DNA of 64,000 bases, taken from WJKG01 sp964627305 (GTDB lineage Bacteria > Zixibacteria > MSB-5A5 > GN15 > FEB-12). The notes below the pieces were generated by a model, which had not been told where the DNA came from, made no database searches, and was given only the letters and a program-made list of their open reading frames with translations. Location: contig CAZVHP010000009.1 of the NCBI GenBank assembly GCA_964627305.1, forward strand, positions 50,762 to 114,761, in the 5' to 3' direction. The translations under genes and the position numbers were made by a program. Below are positions 31,303-40,907 of this stretch, piece after piece; the first letter of the stretch is position 1, and each line of letters begins with the position of its first letter.

Positions 31303-33558
31303 CTATGATACTACCACCTGTTCCGAACGATCCATGAGCTGGCGCAGAGCACCGAACCAGGTGTCGGCCATGTGCTCGACGGAGACCTCGACCAGATCGT
31401 TGATCTTCAGGCGATTGCCGCCAACGATACCGATTCGCTGACATGACAGGTACATGTGGCGGAACAGTGACTCCAGCCTGGCGGCGCTGTCCGGATGGCA
31501 ACTGATAACGACCCGAGACTGAGCCTCGCCGAACAGCAGGCTGTCAGGACGGAGTGCATCGGCCAGAAAGATGGAGGCTCCAATCTGCTGATCCGGATTG
31601 GAGATGCAGCACTCCGCCACTGCCACTGCCAGTCCGCCGTCAGAGCAGTCATGCGCCGACTTGACCAGTCCCGACCGAATGGCCACCAGCAGTGTCTCCT
31701 GCAGCTTCTTCTCAGTCGTTAGATCCAGCGCCGGGACTTCGCCTCGATTCTGCCCGAAGATTGTGTGCAGGTACTCAGAAGCACCGATATGCTCGCGGTT
31801 ATCACCTACCAGAAGGATGATATCGCCGGTATCCTTGAACCACTGCGTCGTGATATGGTCGATATCCTCCACCAGTCCAATCATACCGATTGTCGGTGTG
31901 GGGAACACAGCGCGCTCGGGATCCTCATTGTAAAATGACACGTTGCCGCCCGTAACCGGTGTATTGAACACTCGACAGGCCTCACCCATGCCGGCGACTG
32001 CCTCGGCGAAACCGTAGTAGATTTCCGGTTTGTAGGGATTGCCGAAATTCAGGCAGTTGGTGACGGCCAGTGGCTTGCCGCCGGAGCAGACAATGTTTCG
32101 CGCTGCCTCGGCGACAGCGCTCCGTGCTCCCAGCCGCGGGTTAATGTAGCAGTAGCGCCCATTGCAGTCTGTCGCCATAGCCAGCGCCTTGCGGGTCTTG
32201 CGAATTCTCAATACGGCGGCATCGGAACCCGGTCCAACCGCCGTGTTCGTGCGCACCATGGAGTCGTATTGCTCAAACACCCATCCCTTGTGACAGATAT
32301 TGGGCGCGGCCAGCATGGTCAACAGCGTTTCGCTCCAGTCGCGGTCGAGCGCGTACTCATCGAGATCAAGCTTGGTGATGTCATCCATATACGACGGGCG
32401 TCTGGTGTCGCGGTGATACACGGGGGCACCGCCGCCCAGTACAAGCACCTCCGACGGAATGCACGAGACGACCTCGCCATTGAGCCGAATAGTCATCATG
32501 CCATCGCCGGTGACCTCGCCGATAATCGTCGAATCCAGACCCCATTTGTCGAACACCTCGGTGACGGCACCTTCTTTGCCCTTCTTGACACACACCAGCA
32601 TTCGCTCCTGCGATTCCGAGAGCAGAATTTCATACGGCGTCATGCCTGACTCGCGTACAGGCACCTTGTCGATATCGATTATGGCACCCGTGCTGCCTTT
32701 GGCGGTCATCTCCGAGGTAGAACAGGTAATGCCGGCGGCGCCCATGTCCTGGATACCGACCGCGAGGTCCTTCTCGATGATTTCCAGAGTTGCCTCCAAC
32801 AGCAGCTTCTCGGTGAACGGGTCACCGATCTGCACCGACGGTCGCTTCTCCTGTGACTTCTCGGTCAGTTCCTCGCTGGCGAAGGTCGCCCCATGGATAC
32901 CATCGCGGCCGGTCTTGCTCCCGACAATCATCAGCGGGTTACCTTCGCCCCTGGCAACCGCCGAAATGATGCCATCGGACTTCACGATGCCCACCGCCAT
33001 GGCGTTGATCAGCGGATTGCCGGTGTAAGCTTCGTCAAAGTATACCTCGCCCGCCACGGTCGGAACGCCGAAGGAGTTGCCGTAGTCACCGATCCCGCGC
33101 ACCACACCATCGACGAGGTACCGCACCCGGGGGTTGTCCGGGTTACCAAAGCGCAGTGAGTTCAGGGCCGCAATCGGCCGGGCGCCCATGGTGAAGATGT
33201 CACGAAGGATCCCCCCGACACCGGTCGCTGCACCCTGATACGGTTCCACCGCCGAGGGGTGATTGTGCGACTCGATCTTGAACACCACCGCCAGCCCGTC
33301 ACCGATATCGACAGCTCCGGCGTTCTCCTCCCCGGCTTTGGCCAGCAACTGGTCGCCCTCGCGGGGGAGTGTCTTCAGGAGTGCAATCGAGTTCTTGTAG
33401 GAGCAGTGCTCGGACCACATCACCGAGAAGATGCCAAGCTCGGTGTAGTTCGGTTCGCGTCCGAGGATCTCTTTGATGCGCTCGTACTCTTCGTCATTCA
33501 GGCCGTGGGCCTTGACCATTTCGGGGGTAACTTCGGGCTGTTGGTACCTAACGGTCAT
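31303..33558 (-). CDS. purL: Phosphoribosylformylglycinamidine synthase subunit II
   Basis: 751 residues, the small-type PurL that works with PurS and PurQ (neither is seen here). It converts FGAR to FGAM with ATP and glutamine-derived ammonia. Motifs: MWSEHCSYKNSI with the catalytic His, FKIESHNHPSAVEPYQGAATG, GDYGNSFGVPTV, MGAAGITCSTSEM, GGNVSFYNE and SAHDCSDGGLAVA. ATG 33558 has AGGAGT 5 nt upstream; a GTG at 33564 overlaps that site. Followed by lpxH. No other purine gene is in this window. Confidence 0.96.
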   Translation of the reverse strand: MTVRYQQPEVTPEMVKAHGLNDEEYERIKEILGREPNYTELGIFSVMWSEHCSYKNSIALLKTLPREGDQLLAKAGEENAGAVDIGDGLAVVFKIESHNHPSAVEPYQGAATGVGGILRDIFTMGARPIAALNSLRFGNPDNPRVRYLVDGVVRGIGDYGNSFGVPTVAGEVYFDEAYTGNPLINAMAVGIVKSDGIISAVARGEGNPLMIVGSKTGRDGIHGATFASEELTEKSQEKRPSVQIGDPFTEKLLLEATLEIIEKDLAVGIQDMGAAGITCSTSEMTAKGSTGAIIDIDKVPVRESGMTPYEILLSESQERMLVCVKKGKEGAVTEVFDKWGLDSTIIGEVTGDGMMTIRLNGEVVSCIPSEVLVLGGGAPVYHRDTRRPSYMDDITKLDLDEYALDRDWSETLLTMLAAPNICHKGWVFEQYDSMVRTNTAVGPGSDAAVLRIRKTRKALAMATDCNGRYCYINPRLGARSAVAEAARNIVCSGGKPLAVTNCLNFGNPYKPEIYYGFAEAVAGMGEACRVFNTPVTGGNVSFYNEDPERAVFPTPTIGMIGLVEDIDHITTQWFKDTGDIILLVGDNREHIGASEYLHTIFGQNRGEVPALDLTTEKKLQETLLVAIRSGLVKSAHDCSDGGLAVAVAECCISNPDQQIGASIFLADALRPDSLLFGEAQSRVVISCHPDSAARLESLFRHMYLSCQRIGIVGGNRLKINDLVEVSVEHMADTWFGALRQLMDRSEQVVVS

Positions 33559-33648
33559 GAACACTCCTTGTCGTAAAGCCGGAATATAGCCGCAAAGGGT
33601 ATGGGGGTCAATCGGAAGGTGAGCCGATGTGCCGATTCGCGAGCGCAG

Positions 33649-34305
33649 TCATACCCGCTCAGGAATAGCCGAGGGGCACAGTTTCACCAGAAAACACTCG
33701 CCGCACTTTGGCTTACGCGCGTTACAGATCGCCCGTCCATGGTCTATCAGCAGGTGTGAGAACACGATCCAGTCCCGGCGCGGTATCAACTGCATCAAAT
33801 CGAGCTCCACTTTCGCCGGGTCCTTATGTTCGGTAAAGCCGAGCCGACGGCTGAGCCGGCCGACATGGGTATCCACAACCACACCCTCCGCCAACTGGAA
33901 AGCGTTGCCCAGTATTACCGAGGCCGTCTTGCGACCCACCCCGGAGAGCTTCACCAGTTCATCGAGCGTGCGCGGGACCTCGCCGCCATGCCTCTCAAGA
34001 AGTTCCTGCGCAGAGGCTTTGATAGCCCTGGCCTTGTTCCGAAAGAAGCCGGTCGAGCGGATATCCTGCGCCAACTCGTCGAGATCAGCCCTGGCGAATG
34101 ATCTGACGTCGCCGTACTTCGCGAACAGCGCGGGAGTAACCATATTAACACGCTCGTCGGTGCACTGGGCTGACAGAATGGTCGACACCAGCAGTTGATG
34201 CGGTGTGTGGTACGTAAGCGCCGTTCGGGAGTTCGGGTAGTGTTTCTTGAGCAGGCGCACGATTGAAGCCGCCCGTCGTTGGAGCCGGTCGGGTGATTCC
34301 TTCAC
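33649..34305 (-). CDS. nth: Endonuclease III (DNA glycosylase/AP lyase)
   Basis: 218 residues. Removes oxidised pyrimidines in base excision repair. Helix-hairpin-helix LSGVGRKTASVILG with the catalytic Lys, VDTHVGRLSRRLG with the catalytic Asp, and the C-terminal [4Fe-4S] loop C-x6-C-x2-C-x5-C (CNARKPKCGECFLVKLC). GTG 34305 is preferred: it overlaps the prmC stop as GTGA and AAGGGTG lies 5 nt upstream; an ATG at 34323 would overlap prmC by 22 bp. Confidence 0.95.
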   Translation of the reverse strand: MKESPDRLQRRAASIVRLLKKHYPNSRTALTYHTPHQLLVSTILSAQCTDERVNMVTPALFAKYGDVRSFARADLDELAQDIRSTGFFRNKARAIKASAQELLERHGGEVPRTLDELVKLSGVGRKTASVILGNAFQLAEGVVVDTHVGRLSRRLGFTEHKDPAKVELDLMQLIPRRDWIVFSHLLIDHGRAICNARKPKCGECFLVKLCPSAIPERV

Positions 34306-35171
34306 GATACACCCTTGTCGCATCTCAGGATCACAATACGATCGATATCGTTCAGGTCCTTCATGATCGTCAGGGACTCATACTCCGGCCGTGCGGCGAC
34401 CAGTTCGGGAATCTGTTCAGACTGGTTGTAGCCGATCTCGAACATAATCGCTCCGTCCTTGTTCAGGTATTGTGGCGCCTCGGCAATGATACGCCGTATC
34501 GCGTCAAGTCCGTCCTCGCCCCCCACCAGCGAGATTCTCGGATCGGCGAGCACTTCCGGCGGCAAAGTGGCATAATCGGCCTCTGAGATGTAGGGAGGGT
34601 TGGAGAGGATCAGGTCGAAACGGTCATCGGTGTCCAGTGCCGAGAAGAAGTCAGACTGGCGAAGTCGTACGCGATCCTTCAGGCCAAGCTGCGCGATATT
34701 GGTCTGCGCAATCGCTATCGCCTCGGGCGAGATATCCAGCCCCAGGACCTCGCAATCGTCCAGTTCGGCGGCGCAGGTCAAGCCGATGACGCCTGAGCCA
34801 ATGCCGACATCGAGAATCCGAGCACCCACAATCCCATGTGATCTCACCAAGCCGACAGCCGTTTCCACCAGCAGTTCGGTCTCCGGGGTCGGGGCCATCA
34901 CGGCGGGGGATACGGTGAATTTGCGCCCGTAGAACCAGGCCTCGCCCAGGATGAACTGCAGTGGATAGCGTTGGAGCCGTTGCTCGATAATGGCGTCTGT
35001 GCGTGACAAATGCTCGTCTGTGAGCCGGGTGTTCCCGTCGAGATACAGTGTCAGCCGGTCACACTGCAGCACATGACAGAGGATCAGCTCCACCTCGGCC
35101 AGAGCGTCATCGACTCCGCCCTTTTCCAGACGCTGTACCCGTTCGGCGATCAGCAGAGCCAGTGACTTCAC
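34302..35171 (-). CDS. prmC: Release factor glutamine N5-methyltransferase
   Basis: 289 residues. Methylates the Gln of the GGQ motif in release factors. N-terminal helical domain (ALAEVELILCHVLQ, YILGEAWFYGRKF-like QFILGEAWFYGRKFTV), SAM motif ARILDVGIGSGVIGLTCA and catalytic LILSNPPYISEADY. It lies two genes downstream of prfA, its substrate gene, with one unknown membrane-protein gene between. Its stop overlaps the nth start. Confidence 0.95.
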   Translation of the reverse strand: MKSLALLIAERVQRLEKGGVDDALAEVELILCHVLQCDRLTLYLDGNTRLTDEHLSRTDAIIEQRLQRYPLQFILGEAWFYGRKFTVSPAVMAPTPETELLVETAVGLVRSHGIVGARILDVGIGSGVIGLTCAAELDDCEVLGLDISPEAIAIAQTNIAQLGLKDRVRLRQSDFFSALDTDDRFDLILSNPPYISEADYATLPPEVLADPRISLVGGEDGLDAIRRIIAEAPQYLNKDGAIMFEIGYNQSEQIPELVAARPEYESLTIMKDLNDIDRIVILRCDKGVS

Positions 35172-35192
35172 GAGTGTACCCGCCTGACGAGG

Positions 35193-36173
35193 CTACGGTC
35201 TCCGGACACGTTTGGCCTTGCGCGACACCCAGGGTATCAGCAGCATCAGGCCGACAATGGCTATGAACGTGTAGCAGACGGTTCGCGTCAGCTCCGGGCT
35301 GAACTGGGTCGAGTGCGGGATCAGATAGATGGACAGCATCAGCACCAGCGTCAACAGCCCCAGAAAGCCGAGAGCCCGGGGCGAATAGAGGTTCTCCTGT
35401 ACCAGATCGTGCTTCAACGAGCCCCGTGTAGCCAGAAGCATGAAGACCAGGTAAACAAACAGCAACTGCGTTTTGTTGTCGGTTGCATCAGTTCCGAAGG
35501 GCACCCCTTCCCATATCGTCCCGAAGGCATAGTAGTTCATAGCCCACCCGAAGGGCCCTCCGCCAAGGAACACGAAGATCGTTGCCCAGAGCAGCAGCCG
35601 GGCCATGGGACGGACTTCCTGACTGCCAAACACAAGTCGCAGCGCATACACCGTTGCCAGCATGACACAGAATACTGTCGCGAACATGAACACGATATGC
35701 GGAATCAGCACCCAGTCAGGCACGTGTCCGATATGCTTGAGTACGAAGGGTGTTCCATCCTTGTCAGTGAACTTCGCCCTCAGGCCTCCAGTGTTGTCCC
35801 GCACTTCGAACCAGTAGTAGTGACGGTATCCCCGTGCAGCTGTGCGAAGCTGCCCTTCGTACAGCCCGGTCAGTGAATCGACCAGTGACAGGGGGCGCGT
35901 CTGATAGCGATTTAGTGCGGTCGGCGGCGCTTCGCCATATTTGGCCCGGTAATAGCGCAGGACCGGTCTCACACTGTCGCTCAGCGGTCCCTTGATGGTT
36001 ACCGGGATTGTGGCCAGTGCGTTCTCAGGAGCTTTTGGCACAGTGGTCTTCTCAAACGCGAAACCGTTCTCGCTGTACTCACGATACTCCGGTCTTCCCT
36101 CCGAAGTAATGCGGGCCACGTACAGCAGCCCCAGAGTGAGCACTATGGCAGCAATAATCCTGATGATCCTCAA
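35193..36173 (-). CDS. Unknown membrane protein between prfA and prmC
   Basis: 326 residues, no family recognised. One N-terminal hydrophobic segment (signal anchor, 1-22), an extracytoplasmic domain of about 120 residues (FAFEKTTVPKAPENALATIP, then PVLRYYRAKYGEAPP, HYYWFEVRD), then four or five membrane helices (VLIPHIVFMFATVFCVMLAT, LLLWATIFVFLGGG, LLFVYLVFMLLATRG, FLGLLTLVLMLSIYLIP, YTFIAIVGLMLLIPWV). The soluble part with LRYYRAK and WFEVRDNTGG resembles domains that bind or sense small ligands. Its start overlaps the prfA stop (ATGA), and prmC follows after 21 bp, so it is co-translated with genes of translation termination. Confidence 0.72.
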   Translation of the reverse strand: MRIIRIIAAIVLTLGLLYVARITSEGRPEYREYSENGFAFEKTTVPKAPENALATIPVTIKGPLSDSVRPVLRYYRAKYGEAPPTALNRYQTRPLSLVDSLTGLYEGQLRTAARGYRHYYWFEVRDNTGGLRAKFTDKDGTPFVLKHIGHVPDWVLIPHIVFMFATVFCVMLATVYALRLVFGSQEVRPMARLLLWATIFVFLGGGPFGWAMNYYAFGTIWEGVPFGTDATDNKTQLLFVYLVFMLLATRGSLKHDLVQENLYSPRALGFLGLLTLVLMLSIYLIPHSTQFSPELTRTVCYTFIAIVGLMLLIPWVSRKAKRVRRP

Positions 36174-37258
36174 CGCGGCACCTCCTGAGTGTCTTTCTGG
36201 GCACGAAGTCGCTTTTCCTGGTCGTGTCGGCGAAGCTCATCGATCAAAAGGTCGACGTTCCCAGAGAGAACTTCATCAAGCCTGTAGAGAGTGAGGCTGA
36301 TACGATGGTCAGTCACTCGGGATTGCGGGAAGTTGTACGTCCTGATTTTCGCAGAGCGATCCCCGGTCGACACCATGGAGCGCCGCTCCGCGGTTATCTT
36401 CGCCTGTTGTTCGGCCATCCTGGCGTCATACAGACGCGCACGGAGTACCTTCATGGCCTTGGTGCGGTTTTTCAGCTGGGATTTTTCGTCCTGACAGGTG
36501 ACCACCAATCCGGTCGGCAGATGCGTAATGCGTACTGCGGAATCGGTCGTGTTGACGCTTTGACCGCCGGGGCCGGATGAACGGTATACATCGACCTTGA
36601 TCTCGTTCTCCTTGATCTCGATATCAACTTCCTCGGCCTCGGGGAACACTGCGACTGAACAGGCCGACGTATGAATGCGCCCCTGTGTCTCGGTGGCCGG
36701 CACGCGCTGCACCCGGTGTACGCCCGATTCATATTTCATACGCCCGAAAGCCTGCTCCCCCGACAGCGAGAAGACGATCTCTTTGAATCCGCCGACTTCT
36801 GACGGACTGGTTGACAGCACCTCCAGCGCCCAGCCCCGCAATTCCGCGTAGCGCTGATACATGCGAAAGATATCTCCGGCGAACAGGGCAGCCTCGTCAC
36901 CGCCGGTACCGGACCGGATTTCCACGACCGCCGCCTTGTTGTCGTTGGGGTCACGCGGGAGCAATTTCAACTGGAACCGTCGCTCCAGCTCCGGGAGCAC
37001 TTCTTCGAAGCGGTCGAGCTCCTCATGGGCCATGCTGACAAGCTCTTTGTCTTCGTCGGCCCGGACAATCTCCCGGGCCTCATCGACTGTCTGTTTGACT
37101 TTTCGGTACTCCCGACCCACCTTGAGGATGCTTTCCAGCCGCTGGCGCTCCCGACCCAGTTCGATCATCTTCTTCTGATCGGAGAGGACTCTCGGGTCGG
37201 ACATCTGGCTGTCTATGTCGGCAAGTCGTCTTTCGAGATCATCTATTAAGGATATCAT
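36170..37258 (-). CDS. prfA: Peptide chain release factor 1
   Basis: 362 residues. Reads UAA and UAG stop codons. GGQ motif in SSGPGGQSVNTTDSA (methylated by PrmC), the anticodon-like PAT in RVPATETQGRIH, and N-terminal coiled-coil helices (DDLERRLADIDSQM). ATG 37258 is chosen over an ATG at 37273. Its stop overlaps the start of the unknown membrane gene. Confidence 0.96.
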   Translation of the reverse strand: MISLIDDLERRLADIDSQMSDPRVLSDQKKMIELGRERQRLESILKVGREYRKVKQTVDEAREIVRADEDKELVSMAHEELDRFEEVLPELERRFQLKLLPRDPNDNKAAVVEIRSGTGGDEAALFAGDIFRMYQRYAELRGWALEVLSTSPSEVGGFKEIVFSLSGEQAFGRMKYESGVHRVQRVPATETQGRIHTSACSVAVFPEAEEVDIEIKENEIKVDVYRSSGPGGQSVNTTDSAVRITHLPTGLVVTCQDEKSQLKNRTKAMKVLRARLYDARMAEQQAKITAERRSMVSTGDRSAKIRTYNFPQSRVTDHRISLTLYRLDEVLSGNVDLLIDELRRHDQEKRLRAQKDTQEVPR

Positions 37259-37340
37259 AACGGTAAACACCACTCATAAGCTCACGATTGGCCAAACCTA
37301 TGCGAAAGAGGTGGAGCAATCAAGTACAGTTTTGAGGTAG

Positions 37341-38306
37341 CTACGAAACGGTTGATTTCTCGGAAGGTTCAGGCTGGGTAACCCCGAGCGAGGCCTTGAG
37401 GGCGGCGATTGCCACTTCAAGCTGATCGATCGACGGCTCCCGGGTGGTAAGGCGCTGGAGCCACAGCCCCGGCGCGATAAGAATGCGGGTGAGGGCGTTG
37501 TCACGGGTCTTGCCGGAGAGCTTGAGTAACTCATACGAACCACCGGCCACCAGTGGCAGCAGCGAGAGGTGCAACGCAAAACGCTCCAGCAAACCCGGGG
37601 CCGCTCCGGTGTACATGGCGTACAGCGTGTCCGAGACGGCATAGGTCATGATGGCAAACAACGCCACTATGAGAATGAACGAGGTCCCGCACCGCGGATG
37701 AAAACGACTGTGGCAGGCGGCCCGCTCAGGGATGAGCTGGTCTCCGACCTCGTACGTGAAGATCGATTTGTGTTCCGCGCCGTGATACTGGAAGATCCTT
37801 CGAAACTCACCGAACAGCGAAATCCCCCAGATGTACAGAACAAACATGACCAGCCGGATGGCGCCGGCCACGAGATTGAAAGCGATCGCGTCACGATTCA
37901 CGTTGAGGTAGTGAGAGAGCGCAAGAGGGATGAAGAAGAAGATGAATATGCCAAGAGCAACGGCAAACACGGCTGTCAGGGCCAGCATCAGGTTATTTGA
38001 CTTCGCCGCCTTGTCTGCGGCGGCCTCGCCCTTTTTGGCTGCTTCTTCCTTCTCCAGCTCCTTCATGGCGACATCGGCCGAGAAATTCAGCGTGCGAATG
38101 CCGATAAAAAGCATCTCCACAAAGGCCACCGCGCCTCTGACGATTGGCAGCTTCAGCAAACGATACCGTGACGCCAAAGAACGATAATCCTCCGTCTTGA
38201 TGAGTATCTCGCCGTCGGGTTTGCGCACCGCGGTTGCGATCCGGTCCTTCGAGCGCATCATCACGCCCTCAATCACGGCCTGTCCACCGACATTCATGTC
38301 CGGCAT
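37341..38306 (-). CDS. DUF1385 family membrane protein (YqhQ-like)
   Basis: 321 residues. Opens with VGGQAVIEGVMMRS, the DUF1385 signature, then a Lys/Glu/Ala-rich stretch, three or four membrane segments (FAVALGIFIFFFIPLAL, RLVMFVLYIWGISLFG, FILIVALFAIMTYAV) and QYHGAEHKSIFTYE and CHSRFHPRCGTSF, which look like metal- or cofactor-binding sites. The family is usually beside rpmE and prfA, as here, but has no firm function. ATG 38297 is a second start possibility. Confidence 0.88.
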   Translation of the reverse strand: MPDMNVGGQAVIEGVMMRSKDRIATAVRKPDGEILIKTEDYRSLASRYRLLKLPIVRGAVAFVEMLFIGIRTLNFSADVAMKELEKEEAAKKGEAAADKAAKSNNLMLALTAVFAVALGIFIFFFIPLALSHYLNVNRDAIAFNLVAGAIRLVMFVLYIWGISLFGEFRRIFQYHGAEHKSIFTYEVGDQLIPERAACHSRFHPRCGTSFILIVALFAIMTYAVSDTLYAMYTGAAPGLLERFALHLSLLPLVAGGSYELLKLSGKTRDNALTRILIAPGLWLQRLTTREPSIDQLEVAIAALKASLGVTQPEPSEKSTVS

Positions 38307-38439
38307 ATCAGTATCTCGCTATTGCTGTTTCCCTCGGTCCAGGAAAACAGGCGGTCATCATTCAGCATGGCCTTGCTGCGAACCTACGAGGGTAGTGTGC
38401 CCATGGCAGTGCCATCGTTCATCAGGCGGGCATATGAAA

Positions 38440-38476
38440 TCGCCAGCGCCCAATGTATAGTACGAGGCACTGGCGA
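38440..38476 (-). terminator. Hairpin after rpmE, possible attenuator/terminator
   Basis: TCGCCAGcGCC (38440-38450) pairs with GGCaCTGGCGA (38466-38476), an 11-bp stem with one mismatch, 20 nt after the rpmE stop on the minus strand. Only TTT follows, so termination would be partial; it may separate rpmE from DUF1385. Confidence 0.4.
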
Positions 38477-38496
38477 GAATTGCTAACCTGATCGAG

Positions 38497-38715
38497 CTAT
38501 TTGCCCAGATTGGCCTGATAATTCTTGTATTTGCGTCGGAAACGGTCGACACGGCCGGCCGTATCCAGAAGCTTCTGTTTGCCGGTGAAGAACGGGTGGC
38601 AAGCGGAGCAGATTTCCACACTGATCGACTTCCTGGTCGACTTGGTGGGATACTGCGCTCCGCACGCGCAGGTGATTGTCACCTCGTGCATCTCCGGATG
38701 CGTCTTCTCTTTCAC
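38497..38715 (-). CDS. rpmE: 50S ribosomal protein L31, zinc (C+) form
   Basis: 72 residues from a GTG at 38715. KEKTHPEMHEVTITCACG, then SVEICSACHPFFTGKQKLLDTAG; four cysteines (CAC and CSAC) form the zinc site, so it is the zinc-containing L31. The frame is open 25 codons further (to ATG 38790), but L31 starts at this point and GGGAAAG precedes the GTG. It heads the rpmE-DUF1385-prfA-prmC group on the minus strand. Confidence 0.92.
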   Translation of the reverse strand: MKEKTHPEMHEVTITCACGAQYPTKSTRKSISVEICSACHPFFTGKQKLLDTAGRVDRFRRKYKNYQANLGK

Positions 38716-39078
38716 AGCGTCTTTCCCGTTATGTGTAAACGTTTTCGTTGCTAACCTGTTATACAGTCGCCGGTTCCGTTTATCGGACACCGGAGCCTAC
38801 TAATATACCCTCCGGCAGCGATCTGACAAGTGCTTTTTTTCTGGACCGCAGACCGGCGGGTCGTGCGGTTGACTCAACGAGGCTCGGCCCATCTGGGCGA
38901 AGCTGCACAGAGGAAGGTGTCACCCCACGCAACACGCTGCCATACAAGCAGTTGGAGGTTAGGCATTTTGCGGCACACGCGCTCGTCCTGTTTCTCGTAC
39001 CACGTCTGAGTTTGGCTGGTGCCGGGGCTGTTGGCGCATTATATTCAGCTTCACGGCTTCGTAAGGGAGGAACTGGCG
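38716..39078. other. Divergent intergenic region, rpmE / glycosyltransferase
   Basis: 363 bp with no convincing gene. Features seen: TATAAC on the minus strand about 40 nt before rpmE as a possible -10 box; TATATT near 39038 and GGGAGG (39065-39070) before the glycosyltransferase; and CCGGAG...CTCCGG as a short inverted repeat. A T-run near 38835 has no stem beside it. Confidence 0.4.
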
Positions 39079-40236
39079 ATGGCGCCGAATACAGATGAGC
39101 GAACATTCTCAATCGGGTCCTATTGCAGTTCGCCGGCGTGGGGAGGGCTGGAGATGAATGTCATCCGCTTTCTTAGCTGGCTCGGCAAGCGCGGCTGGCC
39201 GGTTCATCTGTACGCTCACCCCGATCACGTCATGATCAACAGGGCGCAGGAGGCAGGCATTGCGGTTCACCCGATCAGTACGAAGTCCCGACACGGGAAC
39301 CTGGCCACAGCCTGGCAGCTCGGTAAGAGGGTGCGTCAGGATGGTCTCAAAGTGCTGACTATCCACCAGAGCAGCGACCTTCCGGTGGCAGCATTGGGAC
39401 GACGAATGGCCGGGAGGCCTTTCGAATTGATCTTCTCCCAGCACATGCATCTGGCAAAGAAGCGGGACCTGCTGCATACCTGGCTGTACCGCCAGCTCGC
39501 GGCGTGGGCAACACCGGTACAATGGCTGGCCGATCGCGTGCTGGAGAGGACAAGAATCCACCCTGCTAAGGTGCATATCGTACCGCGGGGAATCGAGATC
39601 GGCCGGTTCACCGCTGCCCGTCCGACCCGCGAGGCGGCCCGGCAGAAGCTGCAGTTGCCTTCAGGGGTGTACATCACGGGTGTGATCGGCCGTCTGGATC
39701 CCAAAAAGGGGCAGGATGTTGCCATCAGAGCAGCAAGGAAGGTTCATGATGCGGGCCACCGAATACACCTTATGATCGTGGCCGGCCTGTCGTTTGCGGA
39801 TGAAACGAATTACGCCGGTCGCGTCCGCCGGCTGGTGGAGGAGCTGGGCCTGCAGGATTATGTGCACTTCCGCGAGCATCAGAAGCGGCCCGAGTATGCC
39901 TACGCCGCGCTTGACAGCTTTTTGATGGCCTCAGAGTCGGAAACCTACGGGATGGTGACAATCGAGGCTATGGCCTCGGCCCGGCCGGTGATTGGCACTG
40001 CCGATGGCGGTACGCTGAGTCTTATCGAACATGGACGCAACGGCCTGCTGGTCCGGCCGATGGACCCGGACGATATGGCCCGGGCCCTGATCGATCTAAT
40101 CACCAATCCGCGGCTGGCCCGTGATATCGCCAGGGAGGCCGAGCGCGAGGCGCGCGTTCGTTTCTCCCATACTTCGCAGTGCGAGCACTGGGAGCAGTTA
40201 CTATGGAAGGTGGTCAATGGCTCTGCCGCCGGTTGA
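39079..40236 (+). CDS. GT4-family glycosyltransferase
   Basis: 385 residues. Two Rossmann halves: the acceptor side (AWGGLEMNVIRFLSWLGKRGW, LTIHQSSDLPVAALGRR) and the donor side with VIGRLDPKKGQDVAIRAA, then ASESETYGMVTIEAMASARPVIGT, the E-x7-E type motif of GT4 retaining transferases. It transfers a sugar to an unknown glycan or lipid, likely for the cell envelope. ATG 39079 has GGGAGG 8 nt upstream; the longer open frame from 39019 is rejected. It stands alone, convergent with the SAM methyltransferase 14 bp away. Confidence 0.9.
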   Translation: MAPNTDERTFSIGSYCSSPAWGGLEMNVIRFLSWLGKRGWPVHLYAHPDHVMINRAQEAGIAVHPISTKSRHGNLATAWQLGKRVRQDGLKVLTIHQSSDLPVAALGRRMAGRPFELIFSQHMHLAKKRDLLHTWLYRQLAAWATPVQWLADRVLERTRIHPAKVHIVPRGIEIGRFTAARPTREAARQKLQLPSGVYITGVIGRLDPKKGQDVAIRAARKVHDAGHRIHLMIVAGLSFADETNYAGRVRRLVEELGLQDYVHFREHQKRPEYAYAALDSFLMASESETYGMVTIEAMASARPVIGTADGGTLSLIEHGRNGLLVRPMDPDDMARALIDLITNPRLARDIAREAEREARVRFSHTSQCEHWEQLLWKVVNGSAAG

Positions 40237-40250
40237 CCCGCACACACGCA

Positions 40251-40907
40251 TTAGACAGGTCGCAGTTCTGCTGACCAGTAATAGGTGCCGTACGCAAGCC
40301 GCTCGATCGTGAAGTATCCAGAGAAAGTGTCATGCAGTTCATCGGCCGAGAAGTAGTTCTTGAGAATCACAAACTCGGTGCCGTCATCGAGGAAGCGACG
40401 CTTGTAGTTGTTGCCGTGCTCATCGAGGCGCACGTGGTGAGATTCGGCCCCCTCGGCGGGCGGGTTGTTATCAACCATCCAGATCAAGCCGCCGGGATGC
40501 ACCATGGTCGACAGGTATGGCAGGAAGATGCTGTAGTTCTCTCGCGGCTCGTGCGAGAGCCAGAAACCAAGAGCCAGAAGGTCGGCTCTGAGGTCCCGAG
40601 CCGGTAACTGGTTGAGGTCTGCGGTCAGGAATTCAACGGGGCAGCCGTAATCCTTGCGGCGTGCCTCTGCCAGCATCTCCTCGGAGAGATCGACAGCGGT
40701 GATGCGTTGCGCCGTATGGCTGAGCACCTGAGTCCAGTAGCCGGTACCACAGGCCAGTTCCAGTACCGTGCGATTTCTACCAAGTATCTCGAGCCGATTG
40801 GCAATAGTGTCGAGCTCGCGACGACGGCCTTCATGCTCCCGATAATATATCTGTTCGTATTCGCGCGCCCGTCGGCGGTAGTAATCGCGTGTCTGTTCAT
40901 CGGTCAT
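40251..40907 (-). CDS. Class I SAM-dependent methyltransferase
   Basis: 218 residues. Motif I VLELACGTGYWTQVLS, acidic end of strand 2 ITAVDLSEEMLAEA, FLTADLNQLPARD. The substrate is not evident. The start overlaps the stop of the flavodoxin-like gene (ATGA). It is the last gene of the minus-strand array that begins with gcvT. Confidence 0.82.
   Translation of the reverse strand: MTDEQTRDYYRRRAREYEQIYYREHEGRRRELDTIANRLEILGRNRTVLELACGTGYWTQVLSHTAQRITAVDLSEEMLAEARRKDYGCPVEFLTADLNQLPARDLRADLLALGFWLSHEPRENYSIFLPYLSTMVHPGGLIWMVDNNPPAEGAESHHVRLDEHGNNYKRRFLDDGTEFVILKNYFSADELHDTFSGYFTIERLAYGTYYWSAELRPV

Noticed and set aside
38294..38368. 24-codon minus-strand ORF whose stop overlaps the second ATG of the DUF1385 gene (ATGA)
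   Set aside because: No good Shine-Dalgarno and no conservation evidence; kept only as a remark.
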